Notes: generated by a model from the sequence alone, not told the origin. A stretch of 48,276 bases of DNA from an uncultured Neisseriaceae bacterium (GCA_945267035.1 CALYOS010000017.1:1-48276), one strand, 5' to 3'; numbered from the stretch's first letter, positions 30,238 to 39,335 are shown. Numbers and translations are program-made.

Positions 30238-31156
30238 AATGTTTTAACAAATGGAAAAAGATGATAAAGCACATGTAGACAATACACGCTGACCACAGTG
30301 CTGCGAAATTTTCGACATTATAAAGATTTTTATATGATCGGGAGTAAATTGTGTTAATAAATCTACTCTTAACGGTAAGAAAATATTTAAAATTCGAAAT
30401 GTTTTTGTCAAATTATTTATATTCCCCAGCCATGAGCAATGAAAAAGTCGAACTATCAAACATCAAACACCCAATCAGTTTAGTTTATACCATGAAAATA
30501 GTTTTAGTGCAGCATCGACCTGAGACTGTTTCAAATTTGTCCTTAAAATTATGCCACTGATTCTGAATGGGGATAAAAGAGTTTACATAAGGGTTAAAAG
30601 AGATTAAGTCGGAATTTCACAACTGAAAAAATCAGCTTAAAAGCGTGAGCTTAAACTTCAAATAAGACACATTTCAAATTTAACACCACGCAAAGATTTG
30701 AATTTAAATGCATTTTAGCTCAATCTTAAGCATTATCAATGTGGGGCATCTCCTACACCACACTTAGTTTAAAATTTTATCTACCCGCAAATCATGTAGT
30801 CAAATATGCCAGCAAACCCATTTAAAAATAGGCAATAGATAAACAACTTCGGTTTTAAATTAGTTGTTTATAGCCTTAATCTTAACCTGTTTCATCCATA
30901 TATGTACCTGCTAAAAAGAGGCTTAAATGCTTGTTCCAACCCGTTAAAATCGCTGCAATCATTTTTTTGTGAAAAAGTTGCAGCCAATATCGGCATCGAA
31001 AATTTAGCAATTGATCGTCATCGCCTGATGCCAATTGGAAAAAATCTGCTTAAAAATTATATTCAGTTGATTCAAAATATGAGCAAAGCGATCAGTTATA
31101 GATTAGACTGAACAAATGTAACTGCATGTATAAAACTCAATTTAAGAGATAAAAAA
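30238..31156. other. Gap between pit and hemH
   Basis: About 920 AT-rich bases. A 69-codon plus-strand frame at 30902-31111 has a partly protein-like composition (FFCEKVAANIGIENLAIDRH) but no ribosome-binding site. It could be a remnant; I do not call it as a gene. The rest shows nothing recognisable. Confidence 0.4.
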
Positions 31157-32152
31157 ATGTCTAAATGGTTTTATCCGGAACCTCAAACATCACCCACTTT
31201 GACCGGTGTATTATTAATTAATCTTGGAACACCTGCAGCGCCAACAGCAGCAGCTGTGAGACCATTTTTGCGCGAATTTTTGTCGGATCAAAGAGTCGTA
31301 GAACTCCCGCGCTGGTTATGGCAGCTCATTCTCAGGGGGGTCATTCTGCCTATTCGAAGTGGTAAAAGTGCTCAAGCATATCGCAGCATATGGCAGGAAA
31401 ATGGTTCCCCTTTGCTCACTGAAACACAGGCTCTAACATCTGCTTTAGCACAACAATTGCCCCATGGCATCGTCACCAAATTTGCCATGACATATGGCGA
31501 ACCCAGCGTAAGCAGCGTAATACAGCAAATGAAAGAAGCGGGAGTGGGCAAATTAGTGGTCCTCCCGTTATATCCCCAATATGCTGCCTCCAGTAGTGGC
31601 GCGGCATTAGATCAGGTATGGCGCGTTTTGCTGCAACAAAGAACACAAATGGCTGTGCAAAGTATTCCTAGTTTTTTTGCCGACCCAGCATATATAAAAC
31701 TAATGGCTCGGCATATACGTCATTTTTGGCAGCAACACGAACGAGGTCAGCGTTTATTATTTAGCTTTCATGGTATTCCTCTGGCACATCATACAGCAGG
31801 GGATGATTACGTGCGCCAATGTCAAGCAACGGTGCAATTACTGGCGGAAGAGTTAAACTTGACAAAGAATGAATATCAATTGGCTTTCCAAAGTCGATTC
31901 GGCTATGCACCTTGGGTGGGACCAAACACACAGGATTTATTCGTTCAGTTACCACAAGCCGGCGTGACTAAAGTAGATGTCATTTGTCCGGGATTTGTCA
32001 CTGATTGCCTCGAAACCTTAGAGGAAATCAACATTCGTGGGCGAGCTGATTTTTTGGCGCATGGGGGCAAATTATTTAACTATATTCCATGCATGGATGC
32101 CACTAAAGAATGGGTTGAAGTTCTTTTCTCAGTGTTAAAAAACCAGTGGTGA
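31157..32152 (+). CDS. hemH: Ferrochelatase
   Basis: 331 aa enzyme inserting Fe(II) into protoporphyrin IX in the last step of protoheme synthesis. Motifs: GVLLINLGTPAAPTAAAVRP near residues 17-36, PLYPQYAASSSG near 137-148, catalytic LFSFHGIPLAHHTAGDDY near 199-216, FQSRFGYAPWVGPNT near 237-251, and CPGFVTDCLETLEEI near 276-290, whose Glu lines the active site. Starts with an ATG. Convergent with the next gene. Confidence 0.96.
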   Translation: MSKWFYPEPQTSPTLTGVLLINLGTPAAPTAAAVRPFLREFLSDQRVVELPRWLWQLILRGVILPIRSGKSAQAYRSIWQENGSPLLTETQALTSALAQQLPHGIVTKFAMTYGEPSVSSVIQQMKEAGVGKLVVLPLYPQYAASSSGAALDQVWRVLLQQRTQMAVQSIPSFFADPAYIKLMARHIRHFWQQHERGQRLLFSFHGIPLAHHTAGDDYVRQCQATVQLLAEELNLTKNEYQLAFQSRFGYAPWVGPNTQDLFVQLPQAGVTKVDVICPGFVTDCLETLEEINIRGRADFLAHGGKLFNYIPCMDATKEWVEVLFSVLKNQW

Positions 32153-32184
32153 TATGACGATCACAATATTTGTTAAGCAAAATG

Positions 32185-32212
32185 CCACACTATAATCACA
32201 TGTATAGTGTGG
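32185..32212. terminator. Hairpin between convergent hemH and trhP
   Basis: Perfect 10-bp stem CCACACTATA / TATAGTGTGG with an 8-base loop in the short convergent gap. T runs are weak on both sides. Confidence 0.65.
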
Positions 32213-32225
32213 CTGGTTTAAAAAT

Positions 32226-33596
32226 TTAATTTCTTTCGTGTTGAGGAATAATTCTGGCAATTAAAGCTCGATCTTTACCGTGCATATGCGGAATTTGAAC
32301 TTCAATCCCATTTCCGGAAGCAACATTGACCGGATAACCTTTACGAGTCATCTCTTGCAAAATAATTATCTGGTTACCGCTCGGGTGAATAATTTCCAAT
32401 TGATCACCAATAGAGAATTTGTTTTTTACCTCGATCGTTGCCCAGCCTGCTTCATCAACCGAAGTCACTTTCCCTACATATTGGCTTTGCTTGGATAATG
32501 AATGACCCGATAAATAGTTTTGATACTCCTGTGTCTGGTGTCGTTCCAAAAAGCCAGTGGTATAACCACGATTGGCTAAACCTTCTAATTCAGCCAGCAA
32601 AGAATAATCAAAAGGCTTACCGGCTACAGCGTCATCTATAGCACGTCGATAAACTTGAGCAGCACGGGCGACGTAATAAACCGACTTTGTCCGCCCCTCA
32701 ACCTTAAGAGAATCCACACCGATTTGAGCCAGTTTGGCTACCTGTTCCACCGCACGTAAATCCTTCGAGTTCATAATATACGTGCCATGCTCATCTTCCA
32801 TAATCGGCATCATATCGCCAGGACGATTTGCTTCCTCAATCAGATAAACCTTATTGGCTAATGGGTGGCGTTGCTGCTCATTCAATCCAGTTAGTGCTTC
32901 TTGTTCAGAATTTATCTTAGCTTGATTAAAATTAAAGTCAGCTAATACCCCTACATCGCCGCTATCTGTATGAGAAGTGTCGTGTACTTTATAATCCCAA
33001 CGACAAGCATTGGTGCAGGTACCTTGATTTGGGTCACGATGATTAAAATAGCCAGACAAAAGACAGCGGCCGGAATAAGCGATACATAACGCACCATGCA
33101 CAAATACTTCCAGTTCAATGTCTGGACATTGCTGCCGAATTTCAGCTATTTCATTAATACTCAGTTCGCGTGACAAAATAATTCGCTCAATTCCGATACT
33201 TTGCCAAAACTGCACTCCCCATGCATTGGTTGTATTGGCCTGAACAGATAAATGAATGGGAATGTCTGGCCATTTTTCCCGCACCTTCATAATCAAACCT
33301 GGATCAGCCATAATTAAAGCATCTGGACGCATGGCAATTATCGGTTCCATATCAGCCAAATAAGTTTTTAATTTAGCATTGTGCGGTAAAATATTACTGG
33401 CAAGAAAAAATTTTTTTCCTCGAGCATGCGCTTCACTAATGCCCTGTTGCAAAACAGGCAAATGAGCAAATTCATTATTTCGAGCGCGAAGAGAGTAGCG
33501 GGGTGTACCCGCATAAACAGCATCTGCGCCATAATCAAAGGCAGTCCGCATGCGTTCAAGTCCGCCCGCAGGCAATAATAATTCAGGTGCTTTCAT
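32226..33596 (-). CDS. trhP: U32 peptidase-family tRNA hydroxylation protein (YegQ/TrhP-like)
   Basis: 456 aa. In E. coli the YegQ/TrhP branch of the U32 family is needed for prephenate-dependent hydroxylation of uridine 34 in some tRNAs. Blocks: PELLLPAGGLERMRTAFDYG near residues 4-23, the ADAVYAGTPRYSLRARNNEF segment, ELEVFVHGALCIAYSGRCLL near 162-185 and NQGTCTNACRWDY near 191-203, which supply the conserved cysteines proposed to bind Fe-S. The frame extends to an ATG at 33650, but that codon is buried in a 13-bp perfect hairpin. MKAPELLLPAG at 33596 matches the family N-terminus. Confidence 0.9.
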   Translation of the reverse strand: MKAPELLLPAGGLERMRTAFDYGADAVYAGTPRYSLRARNNEFAHLPVLQQGISEAHARGKKFFLASNILPHNAKLKTYLADMEPIIAMRPDALIMADPGLIMKVREKWPDIPIHLSVQANTTNAWGVQFWQSIGIERIILSRELSINEIAEIRQQCPDIELEVFVHGALCIAYSGRCLLSGYFNHRDPNQGTCTNACRWDYKVHDTSHTDSGDVGVLADFNFNQAKINSEQEALTGLNEQQRHPLANKVYLIEEANRPGDMMPIMEDEHGTYIMNSKDLRAVEQVAKLAQIGVDSLKVEGRTKSVYYVARAAQVYRRAIDDAVAGKPFDYSLLAELEGLANRGYTTGFLERHQTQEYQNYLSGHSLSKQSQYVGKVTSVDEAGWATIEVKNKFSIGDQLEIIHPSGNQIIILQEMTRKGYPVNVASGNGIEVQIPHMHGKDRALIARIIPQHERN

Positions 33597-33631
33597 GAAA
33601 CTGCAAACTTTCTTAAATAATTCAATATTTT

Positions 33632-33664
33632 TAGGCAGCCGATTGAACATAAATCGGCTGCCTA
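33632..33664 (-). promoter_or_regulatory. Perfect 13-bp hairpin upstream of trhP
   Basis: Arms TAGGCAGCCGATT and AATCGGCTGCCTA with a 7-base loop, centred about 50 bases upstream of the trhP ATG. Neither strand has a T run after it. It is either a DNA operator or a structured 5' leader. Confidence 0.55.
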
Positions 33665-33779
33665 AATAGATAAATAATATAACTTAAAATTATCCGCTTT
33701 TTCCTTCAGAGGGTCAATTAAAATGACATTTACCGCTATAATAACCGTTCAAAACTAACTGAATCAGATTATATCCAAC

Positions 33780-34514
33780 ATGTCCAATCATCGAATCAAT
33801 CACCAGCCAGCCTTTTTATTGTCTTCCAGACCTTGGAGTGAAAGCAGTTTACAGATTGAAATTTTTTCTCGTGATTATGGCAGAGTGGCGATGCTAGCAC
33901 GCAGTGCGCGTAGACGACAAAGCGAACTACGTGGAGTTCTGGTTCCCTTCATCCCACTAAGCTTATCCTGGTATGGTAGTCAGGAACTTAAAACATTACA
34001 TCGAGCTGAGTGGATAGGAGGGTGGCGTCAACCGCATGATCAAGCACTGTTCAGCGCCCTTTATGTGAACGAGCTGGTGCAAAAATTGACTGCTCGAGAA
34101 GATAAAATGCCAGAAATCTACGATGCAATGTTAAGTGTGCATCAATCCTTGGCGCAAAATACTAATCTTGTCGTATTACGCTATTTTGAATGGACATTAC
34201 TGCGCGTAATGGGTATAGCACCTGATATCAGCCAGGATGAACAAGGACAGAAAATCATACCGGAGCAACGCTATTGGCTAGGACCAGAACATCCCCCCGT
34301 ATTATTGGCTAAAGCAAATCACGCATCCCATGAGCAAGGTGTGGTGGTATCTGGTCACACATTACTTGCACTCAACAGCAAAACACTTTCCGATACACCC
34401 GAGTGGCAAGCAGAAGCCATTCGCCTGACCAGAATGATGCTCGATTTTCGCTTGCCAGAAGGCATTTTAAGCCGTCGCGTGCTAAGACAACTACAGCAAC
34501 TGTCATTCAAGTAG
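33780..34514 (+). CDS. recO: DNA repair protein RecO
   Basis: 244 aa. RecO anneals single strands and loads RecA in the RecFOR pathway. The N-terminal OB fold shows the usual pattern: QPAFLLSSRPWSESSLQIEI near residues 9-28, then FSRDYGRVAMLARSARRRQS. The C-terminal helical domain begins around 85. No zinc-finger cysteines, as in E. coli RecO. ATG start with no strong Shine-Dalgarno site. It is the last housekeeping gene before the AT-rich accessory stretch. Confidence 0.93.
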   Translation: MSNHRINHQPAFLLSSRPWSESSLQIEIFSRDYGRVAMLARSARRRQSELRGVLVPFIPLSLSWYGSQELKTLHRAEWIGGWRQPHDQALFSALYVNELVQKLTAREDKMPEIYDAMLSVHQSLAQNTNLVVLRYFEWTLLRVMGIAPDISQDEQGQKIIPEQRYWLGPEHPPVLLAKANHASHEQGVVVSGHTLLALNSKTLSDTPEWQAEAIRLTRMMLDFRLPEGILSRRVLRQLQQLSFK

Positions 34515-35089
34515 CTAATTTAATAAATTTAAATTAAAGGAAGAGATTTTATTGAGCTTTGCCATCATTTCATCAGTTAATAGAAAGGCTAAAGTACTTA
34601 AATTAAAGATATTCATCTAGCAAAAATAAAATATGCAAAATAAATTACTATAATTCATAAATGCGAAAATCTTAATCATGGGAAATCATATTCAATAAAC
34701 GGTCCGTGAATGAGATAAATAGCGAGAATCATCTACAGAAAATTATTTACCTGATATTTAGCAGCAAAAATAAACTATATGGTTCAAATAGAGCAATATT
34801 TAAGAAAAATAAACTAAAACATCAATGAGCATTATTTATATCTCAGTAGTTCATAACCAAAATTACTCTAATCCAAGAAATTAATAAATAAAACTGAATG
34901 ACATCAAACTATACTTTTTTTAACACTAAGAAAGATATAAATAAATTAAACTCTAAATACAAAAAATATTTTTTATTTGTGTAGAGACTTATAGAAGAAG
35001 TGATATACAACAGCCATTACGCCAATTTTATTTAACATATGATTTTATTCATAAAAAGATTTGTAATCAGGGTATTTTTTTATAAATTC
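34515..35089. other. Very AT-rich start of the accessory stretch
   Basis: About 575 bases with no credible gene on either strand. Base composition falls abruptly after recO and stays very AT-rich up to the T6SS genes. Confidence 0.5.
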
Positions 35090-35618
35090 TTAATGATTTT
35101 CGATTTCTTTAGCCCTGACATATTTCCAGTCAATTATTTGATCATTCCATTTTTGTTCTGTATCGATTGTAAATTGATCAAACCATCTCCATTCTTTTGT
35201 ACATAAATTTTCTGTAGCAGTATAGATATTTTCACCAATGATATTTACACATCTATCATATAATGCATAAATTTTAGAAGTTTCATCTATAACTAAAGCT
35301 AATTCACCATTTAAAGATCCAATTCTATTTAATGCTTCACACCCAATAATTTTTGGATATATTGATTATTAACACATCATATCCAATAAAAGATTTTTCT
35401 AATATAAAAGAGATATATCTGTCATTTAATATATTTTGGGGATGATAAATCTCTATTTTACCCAATTCAGAATAAAATTTTTTAAAACTAGCTAAAACAA
35501 TATATCCTCTGTCTTTAAGCATATCTATCTCTTTTTCTATATCTATATGCCTATTCTCATACCAACCTTCTTGGTCTAATATTTTTTTAGTTGTTTGTGA
35601 AAAATATTTCTTGATCAT
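35090..35618 (-). pseudogene. Frameshifted SUKH-3-like immunity gene
   Basis: The first part (93 codons, ATG at 35618) has the SUKH-3 hallmarks TTKKILDQEGWYENRHIDIE and DRGYIVLASFKKFYSELGKI. It ends at a TGA near 35337. In another frame the protein clearly continues: IYPKIIGCEALNRIGSLNGE, then LALVIDETSKIYALYDRCVN and IGENIYTATENLCTKEW, to a TAA at 35090. Together they would make about 170 residues, the usual SUKH-3 length, so one frameshift near 35350-35370 breaks the gene. SUKH proteins neutralise polymorphic toxins. The gene starts 2 bases after the upstream small gene's original stop. Confidence 0.75.
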
Positions 35619-35620
35619 GT

Positions 35621-35936
35621 TTATGATTTTTGAGCTGTCTTATCTTTTCTATTTTTTTTACTGGCAGCTTCTTTCTCAAGCTTTCGCTTCTACTTTTAAT
35701 TTTTCTCTTCGATCTGATAATTTATATATGCAATAACTATCCCCTCCATCAGCACTAATGTCAGAATGGAATACGCAAATATTATCAGGATAAAGACAGC
35801 TCAACTCAGCTTAATCTAAAAAACCTTTCTTTTTTAATTCTTGATCATTCATATAATCTTTGTATAGTAAATAACATACCATCCCTATAATAGGCATGAA
35901 TATTACTAACATTAAAAGTAATAGAACGGCACACAT
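35621..35936 (-). pseudogene. Small membrane protein gene with internal stop and frameshift
   Basis: From an ATG at 35936 with a fine GAAGGAG 7 bases upstream, 41 codons encode one strong membrane segment (MCAVLLLLMLVIFMPIIGMV) and a charged tail (NDQELKKKGFLD). A TAA follows at 35811-35813, but the same frame goes on for 44 more codons with protein-like sequence (AELSCLYPDNICVFHSDISA, DGGDSYCIYKLSDRREKL). After a frame change near 35680 it continues to KLEKEAASKKNRKDKTAQKS and a TAA at 35621. The 41-aa product could still be made. Function unknown. Directly upstream of the SUKH-3 gene, probably one operon. Confidence 0.6.
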
Positions 35937-36063
35937 TTTCACACTCCTTCAAGAATTTATTTCCTGGCCCCAACAAAATAATGTTGTTCCATTAAATTTA
36001 CTTCTTTAATACAGGTAATACTTAACATATCACAAAACGCCTAAATGCTTGGCAAATCATTTT

Positions 36064-36276
36064 TTAATGATCCTTTTCCAAAATAACTAAGTATGCTTCG
36101 CGATCCCAGAATAGCATCATACGACGTATCTCTCTTTCCATAGTCACAACCCGCCATCCTTGCTTAGCATGTTTATTGATGAATGCAGTAAATTTGATCG
36201 GATCTACTTTAGCTGAGCCTAATATCAACGATGATAGCATAGCTTCTTGATAAATGATGACTTTATATTCTTTCAT
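36064..36276 (-). CDS. DUF4177 domain protein
   Basis: 70 aa. The pattern MKEYKVIIYQEA at the start, HAKQGWRVVTMERE in the middle and a final hydrophobic AYLVILEKDH is typical of DUF4177, a small one-domain family of unknown role. Complete and without a signal peptide. It lies upstream of the broken small membrane protein and SUKH-3 genes on the same strand. Confidence 0.65.
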   Translation of the reverse strand: MKEYKVIIYQEAMLSSLILGSAKVDPIKFTAFINKHAKQGWRVVTMEREIRRMMLFWDREAYLVILEKDH

Positions 36277-36477
36277 TAAATAATCCCAACATCAATTAAT
36301 AACAACTTCAAAATTATAATCTTCTAACAAATATTAAGTAATAGTACTAAAAAACTAATTTATATTAGCTAAATGATAAAATTAACGCAAGTTTTAAACA
36401 TCATTAAATGAATTAAAAAATTTAGTTGGCAAGCTTATTCATGATATGATTGCTAATGTAAAGGCAACATTAACAGG

Positions 36478-36818
36478 CAAATATTAGAAGCTATTGCTGA
36501 CACTTTAGTTCAAGAAGTATTCAAAACATAAGAAGGCTCTGGAAAACATGCAGAAAGAATTGGTTGGGAATCTTTAGAAAATAAAGGTATTGCTAATGAA
36601 GTGTTACAAAAATATATTGTGAGTGAGAACCTTATGCATTACCAAGAGGTAGAGATAAATCAGGTAAAGGAGGGGGATGTAAAGCAGCTTTAAATAATCA
36701 ATTCCCTAATGCCGAAATTACTCATAGTTTTGATTATCCAGATTCAACAAAAGAAACTAGAACAGCTAGAGAAGCTGCAAAGGCTGAAAGAAAACTGATT
36801 TTTCAACAAGATCAATAA
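36478..36818 (+). pseudogene. Remnant of a probable deaminase-fold toxin C-terminus
   Basis: Two plus-strand frames join into one toxin-like domain. Frame one reads QILEAIADTLVQEVFKT, then a TAA (36529-36531), then EGSGKHAERIGWESLENKGI and ANEVLQKYIVSE. Near 36625 it shifts to EPYALPRGRDKSGKGGGCKA and ALNNQFPNAEITHSFDYPDS, ending at a TAA at 36816. The H-A-E motif, an E-P-x position and a later Cys, then FPNAEITHSF, is the layout of bacterial nucleic-acid deaminase toxins, where H, E and two Cys make the zinc site. Here the first Cys is Tyr. No N-terminal delivery domain is left. The SUKH-4-like gene follows within 32 bases. Confidence 0.55.
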
Positions 36819-36849
36819 AACCAGTTTATCCTGCTAATAAAGGAGAAGA

Positions 36850-37329
36850 ATGAAAAATAAACTAGAGCAAATCAAATTATTTTTTAAAGATAATTTAATT
36901 ATAAAAAACTATAACAATGATTTAAGAGATAGTTTAAATATTGAAGATGCAGAAATACTATTCAATATAGGTTTACCAAATTCGACAGAATTAGATTTTA
37001 AATTTACAAAAGAAATTAAATATCTTAATAATAATGAATTAATTTTAGATGATAGTGAAAATGGAAAGATAATATACAATATTACAAATAAGCAAGTATA
37101 TTTATTGTTTCCTTCAGATAAGAAAAAAATGATATTAAATGATGGATTATTTCAGTTTCTATTCTCTATATATTATTATGAATTATTTTTAAATAATTGG
37201 AAAAATGATAAAACAAATAGAGCACATTACTTTAATGATTTTGAAAAAAAAATGAATATATTAAATCATAATTATGAAAGTTTAGATTATTATTGGGAAG
37301 CAATTATAGAAGAGTTATCACCTATTTAA
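36850..37329 (+). CDS. SUKH-4-like immunity protein
   Basis: 159 aa, complete, strongly AT-biased (many Asn, Lys, Ile). AAGGAG precedes the ATG. The layout fits SUKH-4: an N-terminal helix, a strand-rich middle (ILFNIGLPNSTELDFKF, NELILDDSENGKIIYNITNK, QVYLLFPSDKKKMILNDG) and a helical end starting FQFLFSIYYYELF. It directly follows the decayed deaminase-like toxin remnant, the usual toxin-immunity order. The family call is by pattern and context and could be a related immunity fold. Confidence 0.6.
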   Translation: MKNKLEQIKLFFKDNLIIKNYNNDLRDSLNIEDAEILFNIGLPNSTELDFKFTKEIKYLNNNELILDDSENGKIIYNITNKQVYLLFPSDKKKMILNDGLFQFLFSIYYYELFLNNWKNDKTNRAHYFNDFEKKMNILNHNYESLDYYWEAIIEELSPI

Positions 37330-37374
37330 CAAAAAATTCAATAAGTTTATTATTTCTACCAATAGAACTGATTA

Positions 37375-37639
37375 TTATAAGAATCCTTTCTGTAAATGGA
37401 TTTGTGGGAAGGTCTGTGTTTGCTGTTTATCGAGGAGCTAATGTGTATTGCATGTCCGATACCAAGGGTTTTGATGCCGGACAGGTTGCCAAAACTTCTG
37501 CCCAAAGTTTTGGTTCTAAGAAACGGCCGGCTATTATTTAGGAAAAATTGTAGTTGATGCAGGAGCAGCCCTTAAAGATGATTTTTCTATAAATAGTATA
37601 GATTTGATGATAGAAAATTTATCAAAACATAAAACATGA
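37375..37639 (+). pseudogene. Patchwork of toxin-related gene fragments
   Basis: After the SUKH-4-like gene one frame reads NGFVGRSVFAVYRGANVYCM, then SDTKGFDAGQVAKTSAQSFG (about 37395-37520), in codons richer in GC than the surroundings. Another frame then reads ETAGYYLGKIVVDAGAALKD, DFSINSIDLMIENLSKHKT, to a TGA at 37637. GYYLGK-type segments occur just before toxin domains in Rhs-like and related polymorphic proteins, so these may be leftovers of displaced toxin modules. No start or full domain is preserved. Confidence 0.45.
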
Positions 37640-38427
37640 AAGCTCAATGTGGACAATATAACTTATTTTAGTCATAAATTCTAAGATAAATGTGCCAAAC
37701 GCATAACTTAACACCAATTCAAGCCCTTTTTTAAAACTAGAATACTTTATAGGATAAGAGGATTTAAACTAAACAGTTTTAATATATCATTGAGTAGATT
37801 CATTTTTTTCATTGAAAACTCAGTACCTGCTGTTTCAACTGACTAACACAGCGAAATTATTCTGTCATTGATAAACTGCCGAGTTTGCCCAGTTGGGTTG
37901 AAAACATCCAAAAAAAGAATATGGAGTTATACTTTTTAATAATAATACATCAACATTTTTTTATATCAAATATATCGTTCAACATACCGATACCAATCAG
38001 GACTTAAAGCAGACTTAATTTCCTACTTTTTTAATCTTAGAAATTTAGGTTTTTTGTCGCTGTAATTAAACACATTGATGGCATAAATTCACGTGTAAAA
38101 AACTTAAATTCTCATCATTTAGCATTAAACTTTACAGTAATTCTTTTATTATTATTGGTGATGAATAATATGTCAAATAGTTATGGAAAAATTAAGATAA
38201 TAAATTGTAGACTCCGATTAAATTAAGCAATGCTACATTTAAGATTTAATAATGTTGATTATTATTAATGATCTGTAAACCAATCTTGAGACAAAATATT
38301 GAGTTAAACTGTTAAATAAATGATCCAATATAACATTTACTATATATTTAACTTGAATTTAATTTTTGCAAAAAAATTACAATATAATCGATACTCAAAC
38401 TTAAATTTGATAGTTAAACTAAAAATA

Positions 38428-38710
38428 TAATATTTGAAATATCAATAAATTAAAACCAAATATGATTTTAAATCAAATCATATTAGCTATTTTTCATTAT
38501 GGCAATTCACAATTATAAAAAGCAATAAATTAAAAAAATACTCAAATAACTCAAGTACTAATGTTTATAGATAAATAAAATCAAAGCATACCATGCACTA
38601 TTAAGTGAAAATAAGTTAAGATATGTAGTATAATACATGGTGTAGATGACTTAATTTAACCAATGCTTAACATTAAAAAATAAAAATAAATAATATTTGA
38701 AATGTCAATA
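38428..38710 (+). repeat. Two copies of a 20-base direct repeat upstream of tssB
   Basis: TAATATTTGAAATATCAATA at 38428-38447 and TAATATTTGAAATGTCAATA at 38691-38710 differ by one base. The copies are 263 bases apart and flank the candidate TATAAT promoter. Confidence 0.6.
38606..38634 (+). promoter_or_regulatory. Candidate promoter of the T6SS operon
   Basis: A perfect TATAAT at 38629-38634 with a weak TGAAAA about 17 bases upstream, leaving a leader of about 170 bases before tssB. A weak -35 would fit an activator-dependent promoter. Confidence 0.4.
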
Positions 38711-38812
38711 CGCAACTTATTGATCACTTCAAACTATTAAAAAATAACATTTGCATAGACGTAATGATTAATTGCAGCAGTCATTTCTTGGATAATATTA
38801 TAAGGAGTAATC

Positions 38813-39316
38813 ATGTCAGAAAGTTTTCAAAACGAAGTACCACCAGCACGTGTCAATATCAAACTAGATTTACATACTGGTGGAGCGAAAAAACAGGTTG
38901 AATTGCCATTAAGATTATTAGTTGCAGGAGATTTCAGTTTTAAAGATAGTGATACTCCTTTGGCAGAACGAGAAAAAATCTCCATTAATAAGAACAACTT
39001 CGATGCAGTTCTTACAGAAATGAATCCAAGTGTCAAACTCTCTGTACCCAATGCACTGGCTGATGATGATTCAGAAATTCCGGTTAATCTTGATTTCAAA
39101 TCCATGAAAGATTTTCATCCAGAACACATAGTCCAGCAAGTACCTGAGCTGAAATCATTACTGGCAATGCGTAACCTGTTAAGAGATTTGAAATCGAATA
39201 TTCTTGACAATGCAATATTACGCAAAGAACTGGAGAAAATCCTACAAGACAAAAATTTATCCGATGAGTTGCGAAAAGAATTAGAAGCCATCTCACCGAT
39301 TATTTCTAAAGAATAA
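38813..39316 (+). CDS. tssB: T6SS contractile sheath small subunit TssB
   Basis: 167 aa. TssB/VipA pairs with TssC/VipB to build the contractile sheath. Family pattern: a start with MSESFQNEVPPARVNIKLDL, then VELPLRLLVAGDFSFKD and the ISINKNNFDAVLTEMNPSVK block near residues 55-75. The C-terminal helical region starts around 100 and contains LLAMRNLLRDLKSNI. AAGGAG sits before the ATG. First gene of the T6SS cluster; tssC follows after 19 bases. Confidence 0.96.
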   Translation: MSESFQNEVPPARVNIKLDLHTGGAKKQVELPLRLLVAGDFSFKDSDTPLAEREKISINKNNFDAVLTEMNPSVKLSVPNALADDDSEIPVNLDFKSMKDFHPEHIVQQVPELKSLLAMRNLLRDLKSNILDNAILRKELEKILQDKNLSDELRKELEAISPIISKE

Positions 39317-39335
39317 AAAATTAGGGGATTAAAAC

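Larger units (their letters stand above)
37640..38812. other. AT-rich upstream region of the T6SS cluster
   Basis: About 1.2 kb without a whole gene. A short plus-strand stretch near 37864 reads VIDKLPSLPSWVENIQKKN, perhaps another remnant. The right half holds a candidate promoter and a 20-base direct repeat described separately. Confidence 0.45.

Noticed and set aside
30902-31111. 69-codon plus-strand frame before hemH
   Set aside because: Partly protein-like, but no ribosome-binding site and no recognisable motif; kept only as a remark on the gap.
38428-38710. CRISPR array
   Set aside because: Only two repeat copies 263 bases apart, with no regular spacers and no cas genes.
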